This document shows positions 8,402 through 16,472 of a stretch of 55,297 nucleotides of DNA, in pieces. The DNA comes from an uncultured Aquimarina sp. (GTDB taxonomy: Bacteria; Bacteroidota; Bacteroidia; Flavobacteriales; Flavobacteriaceae), in NCBI GenBank assembly GCA_947500845.1, contig CANMTP010000021.1, forward strand, positions 1 through 55,297, in the 5' to 3' direction. Each line of letters starts with the position of its first letter. Positions within the stretch are counted from its first letter, which is position 1. The notes beneath the pieces were generated by a model. The model was not told where the DNA came from. It made no database searches and saw only the letters and a list, made by a program, of their open reading frames with translations. Both the position numbers and the translations under genes were made by a program.

Positions 8402-9697
8402 ATGAATAAAATCATATACATTATTTGTTTCGGTTTCATCGCACTTACTACTTCCTGCACAAATTGGAAGCAAATTGGAGAAGATATTCAATCAACAGCT
8501 CCAGGGGATTATAGTGGAATGGCTACGGCCATGAATAGTGATGGATCTGTGATTGCTGTTGGTTCCCCTTACAACGACGATAATGGTATTGGAGCAGGAC
8601 ATGTCAGGGTATTTCAAAACCAAGATGATCAATGGATTCCTTTAGGAAAAAATATCGAAGGATTACGACCTTATGAACATTTTGGATCAACCATAGCAAT
8701 GAGCGCTAATGGCAACATCATTGCAGTAGGTGCTACACACAGCAATGCAAATGGCGATAATTCTGGACAGGTTAGAGTTTTTGAATATCGCGATAACGAT
8801 TGGGTACAGTTGGGTCAACATCTTAATGGTGCAAATGCATACGATGAGTTTGGATATTATATAAGCCTAAGCGACGATGGAAAAATACTGGCTATAGGAG
8901 CCCCGCATAATGAACCCGCAGGGGAAATCAATAGTAGCATCACCATATATACCTTAAATGATAAGAATACTTGGGAAATATTAGGTAATCCAATTCAAGG
9001 AACCGTAAGAACACCATATATTATGGGACATCAAATACATCACGAAGGTCAAATTGGTAAGGCTTTTGAACTTAGTGATGATGGGAGTTCACTGATTGTA
9101 AGTTCAGATTATTCTCAAGGTAATGTAATAGTATATACTTGGATCGACGGTAGATGGCAACGCAAAGGGAATAGTATTAACTATGATCATAGAGGTTATA
9201 ATCTTCCCGCAAATACAGTTGCAATTAATGAAGGTGGATCCAGTATTGCCATAGGCTATGCCAATACCCAAGTATCCAAATACGCAAACGAAAGTAAACG
9301 AGGTAATATATTATTAAATGGTCACGTACAGGTGTTTACCCTTAATGCTAATAATGAATGGAAACAAGTTGGAAACACTATATACGGAATGGATTTGGAT
9401 CATTTTGCCTACAAAGTAAAACTGAGTCAATCCGGAAATCGCCTGGCGGTAACAAGCAATGGATCTGATCTGGATGGAGGAGCAAAAGACTACAATTTTG
9501 TATCGATTTTTGAATTGATTGACAATAAATGGCAATTAGATGGAGAGAGAATCAAATTAGAAAAAGCATATTTAGATTTTCCCAATGCTGTAGACATAAA
9601 TGAGGATGCTACTATGGTGATTGTAGGTAATAGCAACATGGATAAAAACTACAATACTTTTGGTGAAGTAAAAATCTTTAAAAACGATTCTGAATGA
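8402..9697 (+). CDS. Repeat-containing lipoprotein, beta-propeller-like (first of a pair)
   Basis: A 431-residue putative lipoprotein with signal peptide and lipobox TTSC (Cys19). The mature part is built of repeats of roughly 55-60 residues following the pattern W-x-x-LG-x-x-I-x-G, then S-x-(D/N)-G-x-x-(I/L)-A-(V/I)-G, then G-x-(V/I)-x-V-(F/Y). Good examples are SANGNIIAVGAT with GQVRVFEY, and SDDGKILAIGAP. This is a beta-propeller-like repeat seen in surface proteins of flavobacteria. No enzyme motif is seen. Its stop codon overlaps the start of a paralogue by 4 bases. Confidence 0.8.
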   Translation: MNKIIYIICFGFIALTTSCTNWKQIGEDIQSTAPGDYSGMATAMNSDGSVIAVGSPYNDDNGIGAGHVRVFQNQDDQWIPLGKNIEGLRPYEHFGSTIAMSANGNIIAVGATHSNANGDNSGQVRVFEYRDNDWVQLGQHLNGANAYDEFGYYISLSDDGKILAIGAPHNEPAGEINSSITIYTLNDKNTWEILGNPIQGTVRTPYIMGHQIHHEGQIGKAFELSDDGSSLIVSSDYSQGNVIVYTWIDGRWQRKGNSINYDHRGYNLPANTVAINEGGSSIAIGYANTQVSKYANESKRGNILLNGHVQVFTLNANNEWKQVGNTIYGMDLDHFAYKVKLSQSGNRLAVTSNGSDLDGGAKDYNFVSIFELIDNKWQLDGERIKLEKAYLDFPNAVDINEDATMVIVGNSNMDKNYNTFGEVKIFKNDSE

Positions 9698-10923
9698 AAC
9701 GCTTTAAATCCATCCTAAAAAAATGGTTACTCTTAGTAATTGTCGCAACGGTTATGCTATGCTGCACTGGTAAAAATCCTGGTAGTAGGGATGCTCCAAA
9801 ATGGCAACCGATAGGACAAACTATTCATTTATATTCAGAAGAAAACAGAAGTGATTTAAAAGAAATGAATATTGGTAGTAATGGTGAAAAAATAGTTATT
9901 ACCGATTACTCTCAAAAATTGGATACGACTTTGCTTCCAAAAAAAATAATCACATTCGAGCTTCGGGATACTATTTGGTATCCTTTTGGAAACAAAAATA
10001 AAGACAGCATTTATTTTGTCAATGCCCAAACCTACAGCACAAATAGTAATGCAACCAGAATTGTGAACGGAAATTTGGCTCATGACCAACAACAAATACA
10101 AACCTTCGATCTTAAAAGCGAATACTGGACTCTGGTAAATGACACTATGGTCGCCAGAAAACCTGATGCTACAGGTTGGTTACAAAATCTAAAGCTAAGC
10201 GCAGACGGTAAAACTCTGGCCATCTCATCCCCCGTTCTTGTAAATAGTAATGCAGAAGTGCAAGTATACTCCTGGAAAAACGAAGGATGGATACCAAAAG
10301 GTAATCCTATCACTATCAAAAACAAAATTGCCATCAATGACGGAGGTGCCAATTTTTATTGGAATAATGTTAGCATAAACAACAATGGATCTATAATTAC
10401 CGTAGCCAATGTATATAATTATGATAATGGGCCAGATGCAGGTCAAGTAAAAGTTTTTAAATATATCAATACTACATGGCAACAGTTGGGAGATGATATT
10501 AATGGAGACCTTCCCTATCAAAATTTAGGAACTCATGTAAGTATCGATAAGGATGATACATCACTCTTTATATCCTCTTCTAATAGGTTTCAAAAATACC
10601 AGTATTTATGGTATACGTTAGAGAATAACAGATGGATAAAACAAGAAAATGATGTTTCTCTTAACTTTTTTGAAAATCCACTTATAAAGGTAAGCAACGA
10701 CGGTAAAATACTTTTAATAAGTTCTGATTATGAGGAATATTCTGAAAATACATATAGTATAAATATATATCGCAAAACTGAAACAAATTGGGAAATCATT
10801 GGTCGCATTGATGAAAATCGTGATCACTTCAACGAATTTATCCTGAGTAATGATCAGACCAGGCTTTTTATACTGTTTGATGGAATAAGAGACAAGTACA
10901 TAAAAGTATTCAATAAACCCTAA
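9694..10923 (+). CDS. Repeat-containing lipoprotein, beta-propeller-like (second of a pair)
   Basis: A 409-residue paralogue of the preceding gene, starting in an ATGA overlap with it, so the two are translationally coupled. A basic, hydrophobic signal peptide ends in a lipobox with two cysteines (Cys23-Cys24). Repeats are more diverged than in the first copy, but the same units can be read: KLSADGKTLAIS, GQVKVFKYINTTWQQLG and KVSNDGKILLIS. A joint role at the cell surface is likely. No ligand or partner can be named. Confidence 0.78.
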   Translation: MKRFKSILKKWLLLVIVATVMLCCTGKNPGSRDAPKWQPIGQTIHLYSEENRSDLKEMNIGSNGEKIVITDYSQKLDTTLLPKKIITFELRDTIWYPFGNKNKDSIYFVNAQTYSTNSNATRIVNGNLAHDQQQIQTFDLKSEYWTLVNDTMVARKPDATGWLQNLKLSADGKTLAISSPVLVNSNAEVQVYSWKNEGWIPKGNPITIKNKIAINDGGANFYWNNVSINNNGSIITVANVYNYDNGPDAGQVKVFKYINTTWQQLGDDINGDLPYQNLGTHVSIDKDDTSLFISSSNRFQKYQYLWYTLENNRWIKQENDVSLNFFENPLIKVSNDGKILLISSDYEEYSENTYSINIYRKTETNWEIIGRIDENRDHFNEFILSNDQTRLFILFDGIRDKYIKVFNKP

Positions 10924-11020
10924 ACATATTTTTTTATCTTCTTTAATCCTATCTTTTTTCTAATCTTCTTGCAAGTAAATAAAGGGTAAATACTTAATTT
11001 TGAAATTAATATAATTCTAT

Positions 11021-11962
11021 ATGAAAATCCTTCACCTAGATACCAATCATCCCTTATTGCTAAATCAACTCCAGGAAGTTGGTTTTCAAAATGATGAAGA
11101 TTACGATTCATCTAAAACTGAAATTGAAGCTAAAATTTCAAAGTATCATGGAATTATCATTCGTAGCCGATTTATAATTGACAAAACTTTTTTGGACAGT
11201 GCTAAAAACTTAAAATTTATTGGTCGCGTAGGTGCCGGGCTCGAAAATATAGATATTAATTATGCCGAAAAACTAGGAATCCAACTTTTTAACGCTCCAG
11301 AAGGAAACCAAAATGCCGTAGCTGAACATGCCCTGGGTATGATTTTATCGTTGTTCAACAAATTGAATCAAGCAGATCAAAGCGTAAGACAAGGAAAATG
11401 GCTTCGCGAAGAGTATCGTGGTATGGAACTGGATGGTAAAACAGTTGGGATCATTGGTTATGGAAATATGGGAAAAGCCTTTGCTCTTAAACTTCGCGGA
11501 TTTAATGTAGAAGTAATTTGCTATGACATTATTGACGATATCGAAAATAGTGACGCCACACAAGTTCAAATCGAAGAACTTTTTAAAAAAACCGATGTAC
11601 TTAGTCTACATACTCCTCAAACTTCTGAAACCATGAATATGGTGAATAAAGCTTTTATACAAAAGTTTAAAAAACCGTTTTGGTTAATCAATACCGCAAG
11701 GGGGAAAAGTGTTGTGACCAAAGATTTAGTTGATGCATTACATAAAGGCAAAATTCTTGGTGCGGGATTAGACGTTCTCGAATACGAGAAATCATCGTTT
11801 GAAGATCTGTTCAATCCAAAAAAAGATATGCCCGAGGCCCTTCAAGAGTTACTTAAAATGGATAACGTGATTCTCAGCCCCCATGTAGCCGGTTGGACCA
11901 TAGAATCTAAAGAAAAATTGGCACAAACTATTGTTAACAAAATAAAAGCAGCATTTTGTTGA
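11021..11962 (+). CDS. D-isomer-specific 2-hydroxyacid dehydrogenase
   Basis: A 313-residue NAD-dependent dehydrogenase related to D-3-phosphoglycerate dehydrogenase (short SerA-like form without an ACT domain). The Rossmann motif is GIIGYGNMGKAFA (about residues 142-154). The catalytic triad is seen as Arg in NTARGK, Glu in GLDVLEYE and His in LSPHVAGWT. The substrate-domain signature IGRVGAGLENID precedes. It could serve serine synthesis or another 2-hydroxyacid; no serC is adjacent to decide. Its stop overlaps the start of the next gene. Confidence 0.9.
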   Translation: MKILHLDTNHPLLLNQLQEVGFQNDEDYDSSKTEIEAKISKYHGIIIRSRFIIDKTFLDSAKNLKFIGRVGAGLENIDINYAEKLGIQLFNAPEGNQNAVAEHALGMILSLFNKLNQADQSVRQGKWLREEYRGMELDGKTVGIIGYGNMGKAFALKLRGFNVEVICYDIIDDIENSDATQVQIEELFKKTDVLSLHTPQTSETMNMVNKAFIQKFKKPFWLINTARGKSVVTKDLVDALHKGKILGAGLDVLEYEKSSFEDLFNPKKDMPEALQELLKMDNVILSPHVAGWTIESKEKLAQTIVNKIKAAFC

Positions 11963-12576
11963 AAGACGTATTTACATCCTTACTGGTAAAATACACAAAT
12001 GATTCAAAACTAATTGAATCATTGTGGACAGAAATTGAAAATAAATACAACAAAAAGAATCGCTATTATCATCATCTAAAACATCTTGAACATCTTTATC
12101 AAAATCTTATCCATGTTAAGGATCAAATTACAGATTGGGATATGGCGTTATTTGCACTTTTCTATCATGATTATGTATACAACGTTCTCAAAAAAGATAA
12201 TGAACAACAAAGTGCGGTCAAGGCCGAGGCGACATTAAGATCACTAGGCATTAACAATGACAGGGTGGAACTTTGTAAAGAAATCATCTTAGCTACAAAA
12301 AGCCATACTATTTCAAAAAATAAGGATATAAATTTTTTTACAGATGCCGATCTTTCTATTTTAGGAAGTGATTGGGAAAACTATAAGGTTTATTTCAAAA
12401 ATGTGCGAAAAGAATATAACTACTACCCAGCTTTTATGTACAGTAAAGGAAGAATTAAAGTGCTTGAGCATTTTTTGAACATGCCTAAAATCTTTAAAAC
12501 AGAGCATTTTTATCAAAAATTTGAAGCTCAAGCCAAAAAAAACATGAAACGAGAAATAGATTTCTTGTCTAAGTAA
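11956..12576 (+). CDS. HD-superfamily metal-dependent phosphohydrolase
   Basis: A 206-residue protein of the predicted HD phosphohydrolase group (COG4339-like). The metal-binding signature is visible as RYYHHLKHLEHL (about residues 33-44) and FYHDYVYN (about 72-79). No ATG is available at the 5' end; a TTG at 11956 or 11959, overlapping the stop of the dehydrogenase gene, is the likely start and implies coupled translation. Members are thought to act on nucleotides or other phosphorylated small molecules, with the substrate unknown. The length is normal for the group. Confidence 0.82.
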   Translation: MLKDVFTSLLVKYTNDSKLIESLWTEIENKYNKKNRYYHHLKHLEHLYQNLIHVKDQITDWDMALFALFYHDYVYNVLKKDNEQQSAVKAEATLRSLGINNDRVELCKEIILATKSHTISKNKDINFFTDADLSILGSDWENYKVYFKNVRKEYNYYPAFMYSKGRIKVLEHFLNMPKIFKTEHFYQKFEAQAKKNMKREIDFLSK

Positions 12577-12601
12577 GAGAGAGTTTTTTTAAATTTATAG
12601 A

Positions 12602-13018
12602 GTGAGGAAAACAATTTTAATTTTTGCATCCCTGGTCGCAGCATTATTAGCTCTTTTTCAATTAAGCAAATACAGTTTATTTACGGGAGACTCTTATATA
12701 GAGACTATAATCGCCATAATCGCAATCCTTTTCTTTATTATCGGGGTCATTATAAATAAGAGAATTCTACACAAAGAGAAAAGTGCTTCTAGTAAAGTAA
12801 ATTACAAAAAGATTAAAGAATTAGGAATAAGTAAACGAGAATATGAAGTACTTTCTGAAGTAGCTTTAGGATTATCCAATAAGGAGATTGCAGAAAAATT
12901 ATTTGTTTCAGAAAGCACTGTAAAAACACATGTTTCTAATCTTCTCATAAAATTAGATGCCAAACGGCGTACCCAAGCCATACAGATTGCCAAAGAGTTC
13001 CAAATTATAAAAAGTTAG
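12602..13018 (+). CDS. Membrane-tethered LuxR-type transcription factor
   Basis: A 138-residue protein with two N-terminal membrane helices (about residues 4-22 and 33-52), a basic linker, and a complete LuxR/FixJ helix-turn-helix (about 72-132; SKREYEVLSEVALGLSNKEI and VSESTVKTHVSNLL). There is no receiver domain, so it is a one-component, membrane-bound regulator rather than a response regulator. The start is GTG at 12602. It lies upstream of the DUF4199-DUF1801-VOC genes with a 182-bp gap that holds a palindrome (13130-13143) and a -10 box; control of those genes is a reasonable inference. Confidence 0.85.
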   Translation: MRKTILIFASLVAALLALFQLSKYSLFTGDSYIETIIAIIAILFFIIGVIINKRILHKEKSASSKVNYKKIKELGISKREYEVLSEVALGLSNKEIAEKLFVSESTVKTHVSNLLIKLDAKRRTQAIQIAKEFQIIKS

Positions 13019-13129
13019 TTCACTCAAAAACACAATAGGATTACTAATATAGTTTTCAACTATTTTTAAAAGTTTTCATTATACCGAGGGTTAATCGAGG
13101 TACCTATCATACCAAAGTTGGATACTTTT

Positions 13130-13143
13130 CATACTTTAGTATG
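13130..13143. promoter_or_regulatory. 14-bp palindrome, candidate regulator operator
   Basis: CATACT and AGTATG form a perfect inverted repeat around TT. The palindrome sits 23 bases upstream of the TACCTTTG box at 13167-13174, that is, at the position of the -33 element of the DUF4199 promoter. The adjacent LuxR-type gene is a candidate ligand. Confidence 0.4.
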
Positions 13144-13166
13144 AGTCCTAATCATCAATCTCAACC

Positions 13167-13174
13167 TACCTTTG
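13167..13174 (+). promoter_or_regulatory. Candidate -10 box for the DUF4199 operon
   Basis: TACCTTTG matches TAnnTTTG and ends 26 bases before the ATG at 13201. Confidence 0.5.
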
Positions 13175-13200
13175 GATCAAACCTTTAAAAAATTCAAAGT

Positions 13201-13716
13201 ATGAAAAATACAATTATACGTTACGGAATCTATAGTGCCATTACCATTTGTCTGTTGGCATTAGCAGGATGGTATCTGGGTAAGAATTTGGACTACTCTG
13301 TTCAGGAAATTATAGGATATACCAGTATGGTCGTGTCTTTACTTTTTATTTTTTTCGGAATCAAACATTTTAGAGATAAAGAAAATAATGGAGTAGTTTC
13401 CTTCGGAAAAGCATTGCTTATAGGTATTCTTATTTCTTTAATTGCTGCTTTGGCTTTCGGAATATTGGATGTGATTTATATTAAATACATTAATCCAGAT
13501 TTTGTTACTGAATATTATTCTCATTACGTCGAGGAAATGAGAAATTCTTTGTCTGAAGCCGAGTTTAAAATTGAATTTGAAAAGTTAGAAGCCCAAAAAG
13601 AACTATTTTCAAATACTTTTATGAACTTTTTTCTCATGTTTGCCACGGTATTGATTATCGGATTTATAATTTCACTGATTTCGGCATTATTATTACAACG
13701 TAAACCAATTGCCTAA
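13201..13716 (+). CDS. DUF4199 family membrane protein
   Basis: A 171-residue inner-membrane protein with four membrane helices (about residues 8-26, 37-54, 71-95 and 142-166). A charged, glutamate-rich segment lies between the third and fourth (about 100-138). This arrangement and length match DUF4199, a Bacteroidota family of unknown function. The gene follows the membrane LuxR-type regulator. It is followed by DUF1801 and VOC genes in the same direction, an arrangement I recall from other flavobacteria. Confidence 0.82.
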   Translation: MKNTIIRYGIYSAITICLLALAGWYLGKNLDYSVQEIIGYTSMVVSLLFIFFGIKHFRDKENNGVVSFGKALLIGILISLIAALAFGILDVIYIKYINPDFVTEYYSHYVEEMRNSLSEAEFKIEFEKLEAQKELFSNTFMNFFLMFATVLIIGFIISLISALLLQRKPIA

Positions 13717-13735
13717 TAAATCAAACCAAAATATC

Positions 13736-14200
13736 ATGCAGTATCAAGTTCAAACACCAGACGAATATATTAAGGCAATTCCCGAAGAACGTAAACCTAT
13801 AATGAGGGCTCTTAGAAAAGTAATTAAGGACAATCTTCCTAAAGGTTTTTCTGAAGAAATAAATTATGGAATGATCGGATATGTGATACCTCATAGCCTT
13901 TATCCCGATGGGTATCACTGTGACCCTAAACTACCACTTCCATTTATGAATATAGCATCACAAAAGAATTTTATTGCTATATACCATAGTGGTATTTATG
14001 CCGATCAAGAATTGATGAATTGGTTTGTTAACGAATATCCAAAATATGTTAAAACAAAATTGGATATGGGAAAAAGTTGTATTCGGTTTAAAAAAATAGA
14101 ACAAATTCCGTTAAAACTTATTGGAGAATTAGCCTCTAAAATGACAGTACAAAAATGGATCGACTTATACGAAAGTCGTGTAAAAAAGAAATTAAAATAA
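13736..14200 (+). CDS. DUF1801 domain-containing protein
   Basis: A 154-residue protein of the DUF1801/YdhG-like group. Characteristic pieces are TPDEYIKAIPEERKP at the N terminus, EEINYGMIGYVIP in the middle, and FMNIASQKNFIAIYHSGIY. The domain is a small alpha/beta fold related to frataxin-like YdhG proteins, without a known reaction. The frame is open from 13709, but the ATG at 13736 gives the conserved MQYQVQTPDEY start and avoids overlap with DUF4199. It lies 19 bp after DUF4199 and 9 bp before the VOC gene, so it is part of one operon. Confidence 0.85.
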   Translation: MQYQVQTPDEYIKAIPEERKPIMRALRKVIKDNLPKGFSEEINYGMIGYVIPHSLYPDGYHCDPKLPLPFMNIASQKNFIAIYHSGIYADQELMNWFVNEYPKYVKTKLDMGKSCIRFKKIEQIPLKLIGELASKMTVQKWIDLYESRVKKKLK

Positions 14201-14209
14201 AAAATAATC

Positions 14210-14596
14210 ATGAAAAACAGAGTAACAGGATTAGGCGGTTTTTTCTTTAAAACAAAAGACCCAAAAGCAATAAAAAAATGGTATGGAAAATATTTAGGGC
14301 TTCCTGTAGATGATTATGGATGCACCTTTTGGTGGAAGGATAAAGAAGGAAAAGATTGCTCTACACAATGGAGTCCATTTAAGGATGACACTACTTATTT
14401 TGCTCCAAGTAAAAAGGAGTTTATGATGAATTTTAGAGTAGAGAATCTCGTAGAATTACTTAAGACGTTAAAAGACGAAGGTGTACCTGTTATTGGTGAA
14501 ATCGAGGAATATGAGTACGGCAAGTTTGGATGGATTGTTGATCCCGAAGGAAATAAAATCGAACTCTGGGAACCTTTAGATCAAGCTTTTTTATAA
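14210..14596 (+). CDS. VOC family protein (glyoxalase/bleomycin-resistance fold)
   Basis: A 128-residue vicinal oxygen chelate protein. Two beta-alpha-beta-beta-beta modules are visible. The first starts with FFFKTKDPKAIKKWYGKYLG and the second ends in WIVDPEGNKIELWEP, the classical VOC C-terminal signature with the metal-ligand Glu. The family includes glyoxalase I and drug-binding proteins, and the reaction cannot be assigned. The stop codon region forms an 8-bp hairpin (14578-14585 with 14601-14608), which may be weakly terminating. It is the last gene of the DUF4199 operon. Confidence 0.86.
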   Translation: MKNRVTGLGGFFFKTKDPKAIKKWYGKYLGLPVDDYGCTFWWKDKEGKDCSTQWSPFKDDTTYFAPSKKEFMMNFRVENLVELLKTLKDEGVPVIGEIEEYEYGKFGWIVDPEGNKIELWEPLDQAFL

Positions 14597-14661
14597 CCAA
14601 CTTGATCTTGGGAAACATTTTTTTTGTATTTTTCTACAAATTAATCAATTAATTAAATAAC

Positions 14662-15033
14662 ATGAGTGAAGAAAACAACAATCTGGGAGACGACCTAAAA
14701 AAAGGAGCCGAGGAAGCTGCAGAAAATGTAAAAGAGACTGCTAATGAGTTTAAAGAAGGAGCCAAAGAAATAGTAGGTTCTCAGGAAAACAAGAAAATGC
14801 TAGCGGGAATTCTTGGAATCATTTTAGGAACTCTTGGAATACATAAATTTATTTTAGGATATACCAAAGAAGGTGTTATCATGCTTATTTTAGGTCTACT
14901 TGGGATCTTTACTTGTGGTATTACTTCTTCGATCTCATGGATAGTTGGGGTTATCGAAGGTATTATGTACCTCACAAAATCTGATGAGGAATTCTATCAA
15001 ACCTACCAGGTGGGTAAAAAACCTTGGTTCTAA
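14662..15033 (+). CDS. TM2 domain-containing membrane protein
   Basis: A 123-residue protein. The first 45 residues form a hydrophilic, alanine- and glutamate-rich amphipathic helix (LKKGAEEAAENVKETANEFK), similar to LEA or CsbD-like helices. The rest is a TM2 domain: two membrane helices (about 46-66 and 71-102) joined by the short loop GIHKFILGYTKEG, the conserved G-x-H-x-F-Y/L-G pattern. The function of bacterial TM2 proteins is unknown. It stands alone and is followed directly by an intrinsic terminator. Confidence 0.87.
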   Translation: MSEENNNLGDDLKKGAEEAAENVKETANEFKEGAKEIVGSQENKKMLAGILGIILGTLGIHKFILGYTKEGVIMLILGLLGIFTCGITSSISWIVGVIEGIMYLTKSDEEFYQTYQVGKKPWF

Positions 15034-15040
15034 AAAGTTA

Positions 15041-15072
15041 AAAAAGTCAGAAAAATTATATCTGACTTTTTT
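15041..15072 (+). terminator. Intrinsic terminator after the TM2 gene
   Basis: An A-run and gtcaga at 15041-15051 pair with tctgac and a T-run at 15061-15072 around a 9-base loop, 8 bases after the stop codon. Confidence 0.8.
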
Positions 15073-15084
15073 ATATTATTTTAT

Positions 15085-15102
15085 TATCGTAATATTGCGA
15101 TA
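15085..15102. promoter_or_regulatory. ArsR-type operator upstream of arsR
   Basis: TATCGTAATATTGCGATA is an 18-bp inverted repeat with one mismatched pair (15090/15097). It lies 12 bases before the arsR start codon. ArsR/SmtB repressors bind AT-rich palindromes of this kind, so autoregulation and arsenite induction are likely. Confidence 0.7.
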
Positions 15103-15114
15103 TATAAATACAAA

Positions 15115-15438
15115 ATGGGAATCACCAAAACGCAAATATTTGATACAAAACAAAACGAACTGGCTCAATTCTTCAAAGTATTAGGCCACCCTGCACGTAT
15201 ATCCATTTTACAGCATATCAGCAAGCAAAACGCATGTATTTGTAATGATCTGGTCGAAGAAATTGGATTGGCACAAGCTACCATTTCTCAACATCTTAAA
15301 GAATTAAAAAGTATTGGTTTACTTCAAGGAGAGATCGAAGGTAAAAGTATGTGTTATTGTATTAATATTGATCGATGGAACGAGCTTCAAAAACTTTTAA
15401 ACTCATTTTTTAATACTACAAAACACAATTGCTGCTAG
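15115..15438 (+). CDS. arsR: ArsR family metalloregulator
   Basis: A 107-residue winged-helix repressor. The recognition helix is in GLAQATISQHLKELKSIGLL (residues 51-70), preceded by KVLGHPARISIL, the usual N-terminal signature. Cys41 and Cys43 (ACICNDL) lie where the CVC motif of classical ArsR binds As(III). Further cysteines at 80, 82, 106 and 107 may add ligands. In the absence of arsenite it should repress its own operon through the palindrome at 15085-15102. Downstream genes DUF6428, GNAT and arsC follow in the same direction with gaps of 5-27 bp. Confidence 0.93.
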   Translation: MGITKTQIFDTKQNELAQFFKVLGHPARISILQHISKQNACICNDLVEEIGLAQATISQHLKELKSIGLLQGEIEGKSMCYCINIDRWNELQKLLNSFFNTTKHNCC

Positions 15439-15465
15439 CAAAAGTAGCCTATAAACATCAAAACT

Positions 15466-15951
15466 ATGAATACATCAGATTTTATCACCCTTTTAGCAGA
15501 GCACCAAGATAAATCCTTGCTGTTTGAATATGCTCCTGGCATGCTAGTAGGCACCAATTATCATATCACCGAAGTAAAACACCTTACCATAGACGCTGTT
15601 GATTGTGGTGCAGGAACCGATTCATGGAAAGAAACTGTCATCCAGCTTTGGGAAAGTCCAAACGAGTTAGGCAAACCAGATTACATGAGTTCTTATAAGG
15701 CGCTGGGAATCCTTAGAAAAGTGGGTACAATGAAAAGTTATGAAATGGATGCATCTGTAAAAATTGAGTATGGAAATACTATGTTTCATACCACACAGTT
15801 ACATGTTACCGGCTTTCTGGCTAAGGAGAAAGAGCTTATCATAAAATTGGCAGTACAACCTACCGATTGTAAAGCCAAAGAGACTTGTGGAGTGCCAGAA
15901 ACTGCAGAAGCAGAAACCAATGCTTGTGCTCCGGGAAGCGGATGCTGTTAA
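15466..15951 (+). CDS. DUF6428 family protein with Cys-rich tail
   Basis: A 161-residue protein that I recognise as DUF6428, a family found next to arsR in Bacteroidota. The body (about 1-130) begins with FITLLAEHQDKSLLFEYAPG and has no known catalytic motif. The C-terminal 30 residues carry six cysteines (CKAKETC, then NACAPGSGCC), ending in a vicinal pair as ArsR does. This suggests binding of As(III) or another soft metal, for example as a chaperone or sink, but it is only an inference. It is the second gene of the arsenic cluster. Confidence 0.75.
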   Translation: MNTSDFITLLAEHQDKSLLFEYAPGMLVGTNYHITEVKHLTIDAVDCGAGTDSWKETVIQLWESPNELGKPDYMSSYKALGILRKVGTMKSYEMDASVKIEYGNTMFHTTQLHVTGFLAKEKELIIKLAVQPTDCKAKETCGVPETAEAETNACAPGSGCC

Positions 15952-15956
15952 AAAAA

Positions 15957-16454
15957 ATGAATATCGCAATTAAAATAACATCATTCACTCAAAATGACTG
16001 GCCAATCCTTTCAGCAATATATCAAGAAGGTATTGATACAGGCATAGCAACCTTCGAGACTAAAGTCCCTTCATGGAAAGCCTGGAATGCGACACATATT
16101 AAATCTTGTAGAATTAAGGCTGTTTCTGAAGACAAAACTGTTGGTTGGGCCGCATTATCCCCTACTTCAAGAAGAGAGGTGTACAAAGGAGTTGTCGAAG
16201 TTAGTATTTATATAACATCGAAATATCAAAATTTAGGTATAGGAAAACTACTTTTGTCAGCGCTGATTAACGAAAGTGAAAAAGAAGGCTTTTGGACCTT
16301 GCAGGCTAGTATTTTCAGTCAAAACACTCCTAGCATTGCTTTGCATAAATCTTTGGGGTTTAGAGAAATTGGTTATCGCGAAAAAGTTGGTAAATTAAAC
16401 GATATTTGGTACGACAATACCATATTAGAACGAAGAAGCAAATTAATCAAATAA
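15957..16454 (+). CDS. GNAT N-acetyltransferase, ArsN/phosphinothricin-acetyltransferase type
   Basis: A 165-residue GNAT enzyme. Family features are YQEGIDTGIATFET near residue 20, VGWAALSPTSRREVYKGVVE in the middle, the acetyl-CoA loop QNLGIGKLLL (R/Q-x-x-G-x-G replaced by QNLGIG), and HKSLGFREIGYREKVGKLND at the end. These match phosphinothricin or arsinothricin acetyltransferases (ArsN1). Together with its place between DUF6428 and arsC, this suggests detoxification of an amino-acid arsenical. Start ATG at 15957, 5 bases after the preceding stop; an upstream open frame through the DUF6428 tail is rejected. Confidence 0.85.
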   Translation: MNIAIKITSFTQNDWPILSAIYQEGIDTGIATFETKVPSWKAWNATHIKSCRIKAVSEDKTVGWAALSPTSRREVYKGVVEVSIYITSKYQNLGIGKLLLSALINESEKEGFWTLQASIFSQNTPSIALHKSLGFREIGYREKVGKLNDIWYDNTILERRSKLIK

Positions 16455-16472
16455 TCACAAAATATCACACAT

